From contig JALFNN010000090.1 of assembly GCA_022774325.1 (NCBI GenBank), positions 1-38,170 on the forward strand: a stretch of 38,170 nt of DNA. The letters are read 5' to 3'. A program made the position numbers and the translations under genes. Of this stretch, positions 1-6,524 are shown in pieces; position 1 is the stretch's first letter, and the number at the start of each line of letters is the position of its first letter. The DNA is from a bacterium (GTDB lineage: Bacteria > Bacillota > Clostridia > Lachnospirales > Lachnospiraceae). The notes below the pieces were generated by a model. It saw nothing but the letters and a program-made list of their open reading frames with translations. It made no database searches and was not told where the DNA came from.

Positions 1-148
1 CGATTCCCGCCGTTTTATCATTAGAATCAGGGATCAGTTTCATCTCAAGACTTTCAAATTCCACACCGGAAGGAAGTAACACATATGCATTTTCATCGAT
101 ACTCTTAATATTTTCCGATTTCTCTCTTTCTTTAATACTAATCTCCAT
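1..148 (-). CDS. Partial gene of unknown function, cut by the window edge
   Basis: The minus strand carries an open frame from an ATG at 148 to the window edge (49 codons). It begins MEISIKEREKSENIK and continues through a segment reading NAYVLLPSGVEFESLEMK. A purine-rich AAAGGCGGCGGA precedes the ATG. The same frame stays open upstream as far as a TAG near 208, so a GTG start near 172 is also possible. The product is not recognised. The phrase 'LPSGVEFESLEMK' faintly resembles part of phage portal proteins, but that is only a guess. It lies downstream, on the same strand, of the methylase/LexA-like gene run and is separated from it by the IS110 element, so it is probably part of the same mobile element. 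Confidence 0.5.
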   Translation of the reverse strand, partial: MEISIKEREKSENIKSIDENAYVLLPSGVEFESLEMKLIPDSNDKTAGI

Positions 149-278
149 TCCGCCGCCTTTGGCTGGCGGCACAAATAGTAATGAAAGTGTTCCAACTCTC
201 TACGTTGTGCTGTAAAATAGTTTGCAAGAAGCTACACTACAAAGCACGGGAGGAGGAGTTGTAATAACTTTCTTCGTT

Positions 279-289
279 TTAGACAGCAT
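279..289. repeat. Left boundary direct repeat of the IS110 element
   Basis: Eleven bases, TTAGACAGCATA minus its last base, match 1749-1759 with one mismatch. The repeat probably spans the left insertion junction. Confidence 0.5.
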
Positions 290-431
290 ACTAATCAGTG
301 TAAGTTCTGCCTTTTCAAGCACAAATAAGTGGCATCATGAATCCGTACACTAAGAATTGTTTAAGCACCTTAGTTTAATTGTGTGGCAGTTCAGTCAATG
401 GCTTCTTATCATTCACGAAAGGAGTCTGACT
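290..431 (+). ncRNA. Candidate bridge RNA region in the IS110 left end
   Basis: IS110-subgroup elements encode a bridge (seek) RNA in the non-coding left end upstream of the transposase. This 142-nt stretch lies in that position, has no gene, and contains short hairpins such as ACTAAG (349-354) pairing with CTTAGT (369-374). Target-binding and donor-binding loops cannot be assigned by eye. Position and family are the main evidence; the limits of the RNA are unknown. Confidence 0.4.
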
Positions 432-1706
432 ATGAAAGTTACTTACCAAACCTGTTGTGGTGTCGATGTTCACAAATCTTTTCTCGTTGCCACAATCGTT
501 AAAACTACTGGTGGCATTGAGCCTTCTTACCAAAAGAAGCGCTTTTCCACCTTTAACAATTCAATTCTTAAATTCAAGCAATGGCTTCTCGACAATGATT
601 GCCATGATGTCTGTATGGAATCCACAGGTAAATACTGGGTTCCTGTCTTTAATCTGCTGGAAGATGATATCAATGTTGTCATTGCCAATCCTAAATGGGT
701 AAAGGCCGTAAAAGGCAACAAAGATGATACAAAAGATTCTAAATGGATTGGAGATTTGTTCCGTCTTGGACTTGTCAAAGGCAGCTATATTCCTTGCAAG
801 AAAGTCCGTATTCTCAGGGAATACACTCGCTATCGTTACAAGCTTGTTTCCTGCCGTTCAAGTGAAAAGAATAGATATCAGAATGCTCTTACCGTTTGTA
901 ATGTTGCATTAGATTCTGTTGTTTCCGATATCTTTGGGAAGTCATCCACATCCATTATCGACTATCTGCTTGAACAATCGGGTACATCCATTAACCACGA
1001 AGAAATCGCATCTAAGCTTCTTAGGAGCCTCAAATCCAAAGAAGATGCTGTTATAGAATCCATCGAAGGATATCAGATGACTGATGCCCAAAAATATCGT
1101 ATGCGCCTCGTCCGCGCACATATGGATTATATCACAGCTGAAATCCATGATGTTGATAAAATGATTGAAAATATGATTTCTTCTAATCCTGATTTTGAAA
1201 ATGCTGTCCAGTTTCTCTGTACCATTCCGGGTGTCAAACGTGATAGTGCAATCACTATCATCTCCGAAATTGGTACTGATATGTCTCAGTTCTCAAGTTC
1301 CAAACGTTTATGTTGCTGGGCTGGTCTTACACCAGGTAGCAATGAATCTGCTGGTAAGAAGAAGTCTGTTCGGATTACACGTGCCGGTGTCTACCTCAAA
1401 CCTGCATTAGTACAGTGTGCTCATGCAGCCGTAAAATCTGACAAATCTCCTTACTACAAAAAGAAATATGAATCAATTGTTAAACGCCGTGGCAAGAAAA
1501 GAGCCATTATCGCTATTGCCCGTATGATTCTTACTGCCATTTACCAGATGCTGTCTACCGGTGAACAGTGGAATCCGAGCGATCTTTACAAAATCGATAT
1601 GCCTGCACCTATGCTTGAAAAACAAAAGGCAAAGGCTATCAAACAAGCCAAGAAACTTCTTCAAAAGGAAGGATTACTTCCTCCTGATGAACCATTAGCT
1701 TCTTGA
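432..1706 (+). CDS. IS110-family transposase (DEDD recombinase)
   Basis: The 424-residue protein has the two IS110 domains. The N-terminal RuvC-like DEDD domain shows Asp12 in GVDVHK, Glu63 in MESTGKYW, and Asp99/Asp102 in a KDDTKDSKW stretch. The C-terminal Transposase_20 domain begins near residue 262 with CTIPGVKRDSA and holds the conserved serines (about 303-306) in LTPGSNESAGKK, followed by ITRAGVYLKPAL. It catalyses cut-out and insertion of its own element, guided by a bridge RNA in studied relatives. The start at 432 is chosen because AAAGGAG lies 8-9 nt upstream and the conserved fold begins there; the frame is open further upstream without family homology. The gene is full length and looks intact. 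Confidence 0.92.
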   Translation: MKVTYQTCCGVDVHKSFLVATIVKTTGGIEPSYQKKRFSTFNNSILKFKQWLLDNDCHDVCMESTGKYWVPVFNLLEDDINVVIANPKWVKAVKGNKDDTKDSKWIGDLFRLGLVKGSYIPCKKVRILREYTRYRYKLVSCRSSEKNRYQNALTVCNVALDSVVSDIFGKSSTSIIDYLLEQSGTSINHEEIASKLLRSLKSKEDAVIESIEGYQMTDAQKYRMRLVRAHMDYITAEIHDVDKMIENMISSNPDFENAVQFLCTIPGVKRDSAITIISEIGTDMSQFSSSKRLCCWAGLTPGSNESAGKKKSVRITRAGVYLKPALVQCAHAAVKSDKSPYYKKKYESIVKRRGKKRAIIAIARMILTAIYQMLSTGEQWNPSDLYKIDMPAPMLEKQKAKAIKQAKKLLQKEGLLPPDEPLAS

Positions 1707-1748
1707 TTTAATTTTCTAACTCTATAACACTTTAAAAAGTTGCCTGCC

Positions 1749-1759
1749 TTAGACAGCTT
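1749..1759. repeat. Right boundary direct repeat of the IS110 element
   Basis: TTAGACAGCTTA minus its last base; partner of 279-289. Joining the flanks across the two repeats restores a continuous minus-strand frame of about 40 codons just downstream of the gene ending at 1804, consistent with an insertion at this point. Confidence 0.5.
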
Positions 1760-1803
1760 ATTCAAGTGCGCCAATTTATGGTCTTCCTCTACTTTCTTTC
1801 ACA

Positions 1804-2199
1804 CTACTCTTCCTCCAGCATCTCAATTGCTTCGTCATCAAAATCCCAAATATCTTCATCCGGAATTTCTTCTGAAATATCTCCCGGTACTTCATCTTCC
1901 GAATTACGGATTTTTCGGAACCGATCTGCGATCTTCTTTCTCTCTTCATCCGTCAGGTCCCGTTTGACCTCTTTGGAACGAATGGAGATGAATTTCGCAG
2001 GAAATTCGTAAGTTTTGCCAATGATTTCACCGCTTCCCAACTGCCTGTGGACCTCTTTCACTCTGAATTGCTGCGGATTTGCAACAACTTTTTTGTCCAT
2101 CTTTGTAATCCATCGGCGGTCTGTGACATAGATGCTGGCCATAGGATTTGTACGGCTTGCATTGATCACGATTTCCTGTTCTTCCAGCATAACTCCCAT
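1804..2199 (-). CDS. Hypothetical mobile-element protein, 131 aa
   Basis: No family is recognised. The protein begins MGVMLEEQEIV, has a basic middle (a DRRWITKMDKKVV stretch and a KFISIRSKEVKRD stretch) and a very acidic tail ending EMLEEE. No membrane segment, signal peptide or cysteine pattern is seen, so it is probably soluble and cytoplasmic. Its ATG overlaps the upstream stop by one base (TAATG), with AGGAGG nearby, which indicates coupled translation with the 61-aa gene before it. A second ATG three codons in (MLEEQEI) is an alternative start. The downstream end faces the IS110 element. Context (methylase, LexA-like protein) suggests an element accessory gene. Confidence 0.7.
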   Translation of the reverse strand: MGVMLEEQEIVINASRTNPMASIYVTDRRWITKMDKKVVANPQQFRVKEVHRQLGSGEIIGKTYEFPAKFISIRSKEVKRDLTDEERKKIADRFRKIRNSEDEVPGDISEEIPDEDIWDFDDEAIEMLEEE

Positions 2200-2384
2200 T
2201 ACAATTCCTCCTTTTTCTGAAGTTCCCTTATGTACATGATGACAGGATTTGAGAATCCATCATTTTTAAGTAATTCTGTCATTTCAAGCAGCCCTTGCTT
2301 TGTATTAAGAGAAAATTCTGTATGATATATCATTCCCGCTGTCCCGCCATCATGTAATACTACCAAATAATACTCAAACATCAT
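2199..2384 (-). CDS. Small hypothetical protein, 61 aa
   Basis: The frame begins MMFEYYLVVLHDGG, preceded by AAAGGAGGA at good spacing, and overlaps the LexA-like gene by 4 nt (ATGA) and the next gene by 1 nt. This packing on both sides supports a real gene. The sequence reads like a compact alpha/beta protein with no membrane segment. Family is not recognised. It is probably translated by coupling within the methylase-LexA-like operon. Confidence 0.65.
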   Translation of the reverse strand: MMFEYYLVVLHDGGTAGMIYHTEFSLNTKQGLLEMTELLKNDGFSNPVIMYIRELQKKEEL

Positions 2385-2776
2385 GACTCCTCCTTTACTG
2401 ATCGGTGACGTCTCATTGCTTCTTTTGAGTCTTGCATATAAGCTGTAAACTGTTTAAATAATTCACATTCCTCGCAAGGTATTTGTTCCTGAAAAAACGG
2501 GCACAAGCTATTCAAAATATCGCATCTCAATGATCCTTGATCCCGTTTTCCTTTTTCTTTTCGTACAAATTCATAGCCAGGTACCCGAATAGCGCGGGGA
2601 ACATTTTTCTCGCAGTCTTTTTCCAATAATCCGCACTCGAATAATTCCTGAAGATATGCATGGACTGTGCTCGTACTGGCAACATCTACTTCATCGGCGA
2701 TTTCCCGGTAACTGGGAGCATATCCATGTTTTTGAATATAAGTAACAATATAATTATATATTTTTTCATCTAGCAT
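2381..2776 (-). CDS. LexA-type winged-helix DNA-binding protein lacking the peptidase domain
   Basis: Residues 1-65 match the LexA DNA-binding domain: MLDEKIYNYIVTYIQ, then HGYAPSYREIADEV (helix 2), then ASTSTVHAYLQELFECGLLEK (recognition helix and wing). Full LexA would continue with an S24 self-cleaving serine peptidase domain. Here the remaining ~65 residues carry no Ser-Lys dyad; they hold a four-cysteine cluster spread over CDILNSLC and PCEEC that might bind metal. The frame is open upstream to 2881, overlapping the methylase gene; the start at 2776 is chosen because the LexA fold begins there and GAGAAGAG lies upstream, but this site is weak. The protein probably regulates the element's own genes; it cannot respond to RecA by LexA-style self-cleavage. 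Confidence 0.75.
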   Translation of the reverse strand: MLDEKIYNYIVTYIQKHGYAPSYREIADEVDVASTSTVHAYLQELFECGLLEKDCEKNVPRAIRVPGYEFVRKEKGKRDQGSLRCDILNSLCPFFQEQIPCEECELFKQFTAYMQDSKEAMRRHRSVKEES

Positions 2777-2838
2777 AACTTTTCTCTTCTCAACATGATA
2801 TTTTTCTTCTTTCGTTTTTTGGAACCATGGTTCCAAAA

Positions 2839-3624
2839 TCACAAATCCAGTCTCAACTGACCAATTTCGTAATTCATCCACAGTGTTTCAATTCTGGATG
2901 CTCCATTTTCTGCCGCTGTTCGTTTTTGTACCTTTTCCCAACCTTTCAGCTTCTCATCATACAGATCGTTTTCGTATCCTGAAATCAGGATCTTTCCGGG
3001 ATGATGTTGGATCACCTGCAGAAGTTCTTCGTGATCCGCTTTCGTCATTTCGTATTGATACAGATTATGATTTCTGGCATCTGGAAAATAAGGTGGATCC
3101 AGATACAAAAATACATCTTCAGAATGATATCTTTGAATCAGTTCCAGCGCAGGCAAACACTCGATTTGCACGCCAGCCAGTCTTTTGGCAGCTTCTTCGG
3201 AAGTTTCCGGCAACATTGCCCATGCCCTGGCGGGATTCGGGGCTGACCCTTGTTGTCCGTTTTTGAATCCATTTTTGTAACGGTTCCCGGCAGCGAAGCT
3301 CATCCAACATTTCACAGCAAATCTTCTGGCGCGTTCCATAGGATCTTCTGCCGGTTCGTAAGCAAGTTCGTACTCTTTTCTGGAATATGGCGTGTATTGA
3401 AGCAATCTTTTGAGTTCTTCAGGCTGATCACGCAAAATGCGGAAAAAGTTAACGACATCCTGATTGATGTCATTGACCGTTTCAATATGGCTTCGCTCTT
3501 TTGCAAACAAAACTGCCAAACTTCCTGCAAAAGGTTCTACATATACTTTATGTTCCGGAATATAATCTATAATCCATGGGGTTAGGCGGTTTTTAGCGCC
3601 CGGATATTTTAGTACTGGCCTCAT
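2839..3624 (-). CDS. Dam-family DNA adenine N6-methyltransferase (D12 class)
   Basis: The 261-residue protein has the order of D12-class adenine methylases. An N-terminal KYPGAKNRL motif is followed by the AdoMet-binding motif FAGSLAV and the catalytic DPPYF motif in FLYLDPPYFPDARNHNLY. Length is typical. It transfers a methyl group from S-adenosylmethionine to adenine in DNA; GATC is the usual target of close relatives, but target cannot be read from sequence. The start at 3624 is set by AAAGGAGG 8 nt upstream; the frame extends further without homology. No restriction endonuclease is adjacent, so this is an orphan methylase, as often carried by prophages and integrative elements. It heads the run with the LexA-like gene. 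Confidence 0.88.
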   Translation of the reverse strand: MRPVLKYPGAKNRLTPWIIDYIPEHKVYVEPFAGSLAVLFAKERSHIETVNDINQDVVNFFRILRDQPEELKRLLQYTPYSRKEYELAYEPAEDPMERARRFAVKCWMSFAAGNRYKNGFKNGQQGSAPNPARAWAMLPETSEEAAKRLAGVQIECLPALELIQRYHSEDVFLYLDPPYFPDARNHNLYQYEMTKADHEELLQVIQHHPGKILISGYENDLYDEKLKGWEKVQKRTAAENGASRIETLWMNYEIGQLRLDL

Positions 3625-3778
3625 GTGTATCCTCCTTTCTCTATTTATCATAGAGAATATGGGAGATTCCTGTTTTCCTGAAAAGAGAATTTGGCAATTC
3701 ATCCCACAACCTTAGAGGCAGGGATATTCTTGCTAGATTTTTGAAAATTTTTCACAGAAAATGAATAAATATACATAA

Positions 3779-3807
3779 AAAAGAGAACTTTTACAAAGTT
3801 CTCTTTT
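3779..3807 (-). terminator. Strong hairpin terminator, possibly bidirectional
   Basis: A perfect 13-bp stem (AAAAGAGAACTTT with AAAGTTCTCTTTT) with a 3-nt loop. On the minus strand it is followed by a run of six T. It sits between the promoter of the broken radical SAM gene (4219-4247) and the methylase gene, so it should stop transcription entering the element from outside. The plus strand side also has a T-rich tail (TTTTGGTTTTT). Confidence 0.8.
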
Positions 3808-3991
3808 GGTTTTTGTATCAATTTCTTTTTCGTTACACTAGCAATTTGGAATCTATATAAATTGTATGAAGGTAAAAAATGCGGCGTAAACAGGCGACTA
3901 TTTTGCGCCTGGCGCATGTATTATCTAGTATTATTTAATATTAATTTTTCCGGGCCGCATACAATATATCGATAAAAAATGGAATTAAATA

Positions 3992-4162
3992 CTATATATA
4001 TGTCACTTTATTTTCTTCCACATACACCTCAGGGAAACAGAAGGCAAAGCGGATGTCCACTTTTTCGGAATCTTTGATTGTAGAATTGACTTCGTTGCCG
4101 ATGTATCTGGCAGGTTTATCTACTTTTAATAAAATATCATCGCTTAATGCTAGCTTTTTCAT
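3992..4162 (-). pseudogene. 5' remnant of a TIGR03960-type B12-binding radical SAM gene
   Basis: The ATG at 4162 has GAGGT upstream and encodes MKKLALSDDILLKV, then KPARYIGNEVN, then a segment ending DIRFAFCFPEVY. These match the start of the TIGR03960 family of B12-binding radical SAM proteins, where the conserved text continues with E-x-G-M-S-H-L-G. Here the match stops after about residue 47 (near 4022) and 9 unrelated codons lead to a TAG at 3992. The rest of the roughly 600-residue protein is absent in the window. The promoter and ribosome-binding site are intact, so the break is recent or tolerated. The adjoining mobile-element genes suggest integration inside this gene; a deletion is the alternative. 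Confidence 0.8.
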
Positions 4163-4218
4163 AAATTATATACCTCAAATTACGCAATTTAACAATCGTA
4201 AAGTCAACGTCAGAATAA

Positions 4219-4247
4219 ATTGTACTATAAAGTTTCTTTTATGTCAA
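4219..4247 (-). promoter_or_regulatory. Sigma-A promoter of the truncated radical SAM gene
   Basis: On the minus strand TTGACA (4247-4242) is followed after exactly 17 nt by TACAAT (4224-4219). The transcript would start near 4212 and reach the ATG at 4162 after about 50 nt. Confidence 0.8.
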
Positions 4248-4316
4248 AACATCAATATATACAAAATAGTTAGCTTAAAAAAACAATATTCTATCACTAA
4301 ATTATAAGTAAGTGGC

Positions 4317-4580
4317 CAGGGAGCATTCCCCCTGTCTCTTCTTTCTTTAAACCCAATAAATCCACGGACACACTGTCACCTGTAAATTAGCCTGGCTCTG
4401 CCTGCATCCGCAGCGGATACCTCTTATCCGACCATTGAAAGCGGTGTTAAGGAGATTCAAAAATATGGAAACATTGTTTGAAGCGGAATGGCGCTCCGTT
4501 CCTCCGGAACGGATGCGCAGTTCTTGCGGAATATGCATCCCATCCCTACTTATTGTAGTTTCCACACCAAACAATTACTA
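4317..4580 (-). ncRNA. Candidate structured RNA of unknown family
   Basis: No convincing gene lies here, but the minus strand is rich in secondary structure. A 12-bp hairpin with one bulge has arms GCGC/TCCGTTCC and GGAACGGA/GCGC (4491-4518). The 5' part (AAAC..CAATAA, 4550-4561) can pair with the 3' part (TTATTG.GTTT, 4349-4359), closing a ~210-nt domain. ATTGTTTG (4570-4577) can pair with CAAACAAT near 4472-4480, and the neighbouring TGGAAAC with GTTTCCA, as crossing helices. A further ATCCGC/GCGGAT hairpin lies near 4408-4422. An extended -10 promoter sits at the 5' end and a small CAGGG/CCCTG hairpin (4317-4334) at the 3' end. A 6S-like closed-stem layout is possible, but no known RNA family motif was recognised. 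Confidence 0.4.
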
Positions 4581-4585
4581 CAGAA

Positions 4586-4594
4586 ATTATAGCA
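4586..4594 (-). promoter_or_regulatory. Extended -10 promoter for the candidate RNA
   Basis: On the minus strand the sequence reads TGCTATAAT, a perfect TATAAT with the TGN extension that compensates for a weak -35. Predicted transcription start is near 4579. Confidence 0.5.
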
Positions 4595-4650
4595 CGCTTG
4601 TTTTCCAATGAATTCTCAGAATAAATAAAGTAAAGCCACAGAAAAAGAGA

Positions 4651-4695
4651 AAAGCCTGCAAACTAAATGTCCTATGCATTTAGCTTGCAAGCTTT
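4651..4695 (-). terminator. Rho-independent terminator downstream of the Mga-like pseudogene
   Basis: Arms of 19 bases (AAAGC.TGCAA.CTAAATG and its complement) pair with only two G-U type mismatches around a 7-nt loop, and on the minus strand are followed by TTTTCTCTTTTTC. It lies 12 nt past the stop codon at 4707. Confidence 0.85.
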
Positions 4696-4706
4696 AATCC
4701 TAACAA

Positions 4707-5254
4707 TCAACTATGACAAATCATTGAATTAAGGAAATCATTGAAAATAACTTCTTCATATTCAAAAAGAGCATCATCAATTGCCTGAATTTCTCTCTTC
4801 CCCTTTTCCACAGTGATTGAGATGATTTTCTTATTTCCGTTTTCTTTCGTATGATATTTTATCAGATCTTCAAATTTTTTTTTCCAGAACGATAATGCAA
4901 TTCATTTGCAGGACTAAGAAAATACTGGTCATAAAAATCAGAGAAAGAGCGATTATTTTTATTTGTAATGTAAAATTTCATGCACAATAGTACATTTGAA
5001 TTCCTACATATGATATGCACTAAAGTTGTAAGATTATTTTCCCTCTTATAATATATAGATAAATTAGACATAGTATTTATTATTTCCGCATAATTTCCTA
5101 TTTCTGCATTTATCTCCGAAACTAACATATTAATTCCTGTCACACTTAAATGTAATATTTCACTTAATTCTCTGCTAGTAACATCATTCAGTATAACATA
5201 TCGAGTAAAAAAACTCCAGATGAAACAGAATGAATCATTTTTTTTAAGAATCAC
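4707..5254 (-). pseudogene. Frameshifted Mga-like HTH regulator remnant
   Basis: Two frames joined at a run of nine A (4875-4883) make one ~180-codon protein. The first part includes RYVILNDVTSRELSEILHLS and TGINMLVSEINAEIG, a pattern of helices like the Mga/PRD-regulator helix-turn-helix (PF05043). It stops at a TGA just after the A-run. In the other frame the protein continues with KKKFEDLIKYHTKENGNKK and a segment ending DFLNSMICHS, stopping at 4707, just before a strong terminator. One extra A would restore the frame, so a mutation, a sequencing error or transcriptional slippage could explain it. The frame is open into the traX gene; a GTG overlapping the traX stop (GTGA, 5254) is the likeliest start, but no good ribosome-binding site is seen. 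Function as a regulator is inference. Confidence 0.5.
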
Positions 5255-5970
5255 ATCTTTAACAAAAAGACAATTGCAGACAGAACCAGTAAATGAAGTG
5301 GATAAAATATATAAAACCAATTTCTTGGAAGCCGGCCGTCACCCTTTTCACCGTTATATTTCCCGACAAGAATGAATGCGAGAGCGGCCGTTAATTCATA
5401 AAGTGAGAGAACAGCTCCGGCAATACACTGTTTTTTACGATCCTTCCGGAACAAATACAAGGCTGCGATCAGAAGGATCCCCATATAGGAATAATCAAAC
5501 CGGCCCGCCGTGGCTGCCGCGCATCCCGCCAGGATGGCTGCTGCCATCATGAAACTGCGTATCAGAGGCGAATGCTCCAGTGTTTCCGCCTTCTCAAGCG
5601 CGTAAAGCAGCAGGATTCCGGTAAAAAGGGTAAAGAACACATTCTGCCTTTGCAGATCTAATTTGCCGAAAAAGGCTAAATCGAACGGGATTTCGGAAAT
5701 CAGGGTAAAGCAGCCCATACGCATCAGATATTTTCTGCGGTCTTCGGTGTGGCAAAACCCTTCGATCAGCAGGAAACAGATGAGCGGAAAAGAGATCCGC
5801 CCGATCAGCCGGCAAGCTACGGCCAGCATACGAAAGCCGGTAATCTGATAAAGGGAAGTATTTTCAATCAGTACCGCACCGGCATGGTCTATCAGCATGG
5901 ACCACATAGCCCAGAGCTTTAGATCCGCTCCATGATAAGTTCTTTTTTTCATCATCAGCATTTTATTCAT
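5251..5970 (-). CDS. traX: TraX family membrane protein
   Basis: The 239-residue protein shows TraX-family (PF05857) hallmarks: LKLWAMWSMLIDHAG near residue 18, RLIGRISFPLICFLLIEGF near 54, a HTEDRRKYLMR loop, ISEIPFDLAFFGKL, QNVFFTLFTGILLLYALE, and a C-terminal YPLHLLVLS. About seven hydrophobic segments indicate an integral membrane protein. F-plasmid TraX acetylates pilin; chromosomal Clostridia homologues have no proven substrate and may be acyltransferases. AAGGAG precedes the ATG at 5970. Its stop overlaps the frame of the Mga-like remnant downstream. Family call is firm; role is not. Confidence 0.85.
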   Translation of the reverse strand: MNKMLMMKKRTYHGADLKLWAMWSMLIDHAGAVLIENTSLYQITGFRMLAVACRLIGRISFPLICFLLIEGFCHTEDRRKYLMRMGCFTLISEIPFDLAFFGKLDLQRQNVFFTLFTGILLLYALEKAETLEHSPLIRSFMMAAAILAGCAAATAGRFDYSYMGILLIAALYLFRKDRKKQCIAGAVLSLYELTAALAFILVGKYNGEKGDGRLPRNWFYIFYPLHLLVLSAIVFLLKM

Positions 5971-6064
5971 ATGACTCCTTTTTTATTTCTGGTGTATACT
6001 ATAAATTCTTACAGCCAAAAAGTCAATTCATACGCTGGTTTTTAAATCCGGTTTTGATTCCATT

Positions 6065-6382
6065 TCAGGGAAGCAGATCCAGAAATTGATTGACATAGCT
6101 TCTGTAATCCGGCTGTGCCTGAATTTCTTCCATAATCTCCGTCTGGGAGAATTTCCATATGTGCTGGTTGCTGTAGTCCGCGGATAGGAAAACTGCAAAA
6201 AGGATCAGACTCAGCAGAATCCGGGCTCCCAGTGTTCCGGACGGCGTATGTACGGATTCTTCGCCATAAAGGCTGTGGTAAAGTGCACGGTAGCGGGGAT
6301 GGACAGCCGGAGTACTCCCGCTCATTCCCATTTCCCTGGCCGCACGCAATAGTTCTTCTCTTTGCTTTTGGGTATTTGGCAT
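6065..6382 (-). CDS. Small single-pass membrane protein, unknown function, 105 aa
   Basis: The first ~45 residues are polar and basic (MPNTQKQREELLRAAREMG). One hydrophobic segment, ARILLSLILFAVFLSA, spans roughly residues 53-68, and a polar tail of ~35 residues ends FLDLLP. AAAGGAG lies about 9 nt before the ATG. The layout suggests a cytoplasmic N-terminus and an extracellular C-terminal tail. It lies between the terminator of the his operon and traX and is not obviously part of either unit. No family recognised. Confidence 0.65.
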   Translation of the reverse strand: MPNTQKQREELLRAAREMGMSGSTPAVHPRYRALYHSLYGEESVHTPSGTLGARILLSLILFAVFLSADYSNQHIWKFSQTEIMEEIQAQPDYRSYVNQFLDLLP

Positions 6383-6437
6383 GATGGATCGCTCCTTTCA
6401 ATCAGGGTAGGCATGCTTTTTCGTGCAAAAAAATAAG

Positions 6438-6468
6438 CCGGCATATATCTTAAGAAAATATATGCCGG
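6438..6468 (-). terminator. Terminator of the histidine operon
   Basis: An 11-bp stem (CCGGCATATAT with ATATATGCCGG) followed on the minus strand by CTTATTTTTTTG. It lies about 55 nt past the stop of the last his gene. Confidence 0.9.
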
Positions 6469-6524
6469 GCTGTCGGTTTCTATGAGTTCGGTTTTAGTGG
6501 GGACATTGAGACACGTTTTTCTCT

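Larger units (their letters stand above)
279..1759 (+). mobile_element. IS110-family insertion sequence
   Basis: A single DEDD transposase gene (432-1706) is flanked by about 145 nt of non-coding DNA on the left and about 45 nt on the right. No terminal inverted repeats are visible, as expected for IS110. Instead, the sequence TTAGACAGC followed by A/T and TA occurs at both ends (279-289 and 1749-1759). IS110 recombination picks targets that resemble its own junction, so such a short direct repeat spanning each end is what insertion would leave. The exact core dinucleotide cannot be fixed from one copy, so ends are good to about 10 nt. The longer left non-coding end fits the IS110 (not IS1111) subgroup. 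The element splits a minus-strand gene run. Confidence 0.8.

Noticed and set aside
2839-3624. Restriction-modification system around the adenine methylase
   Set aside because: No endonuclease gene is adjacent; neighbours are a LexA-like regulator and small unknown proteins.
4347-4574. 75-codon minus-strand frame over the candidate RNA
   Set aside because: It has no ribosome-binding site, runs through strong hairpins and has an odd composition; structure explains the region better.
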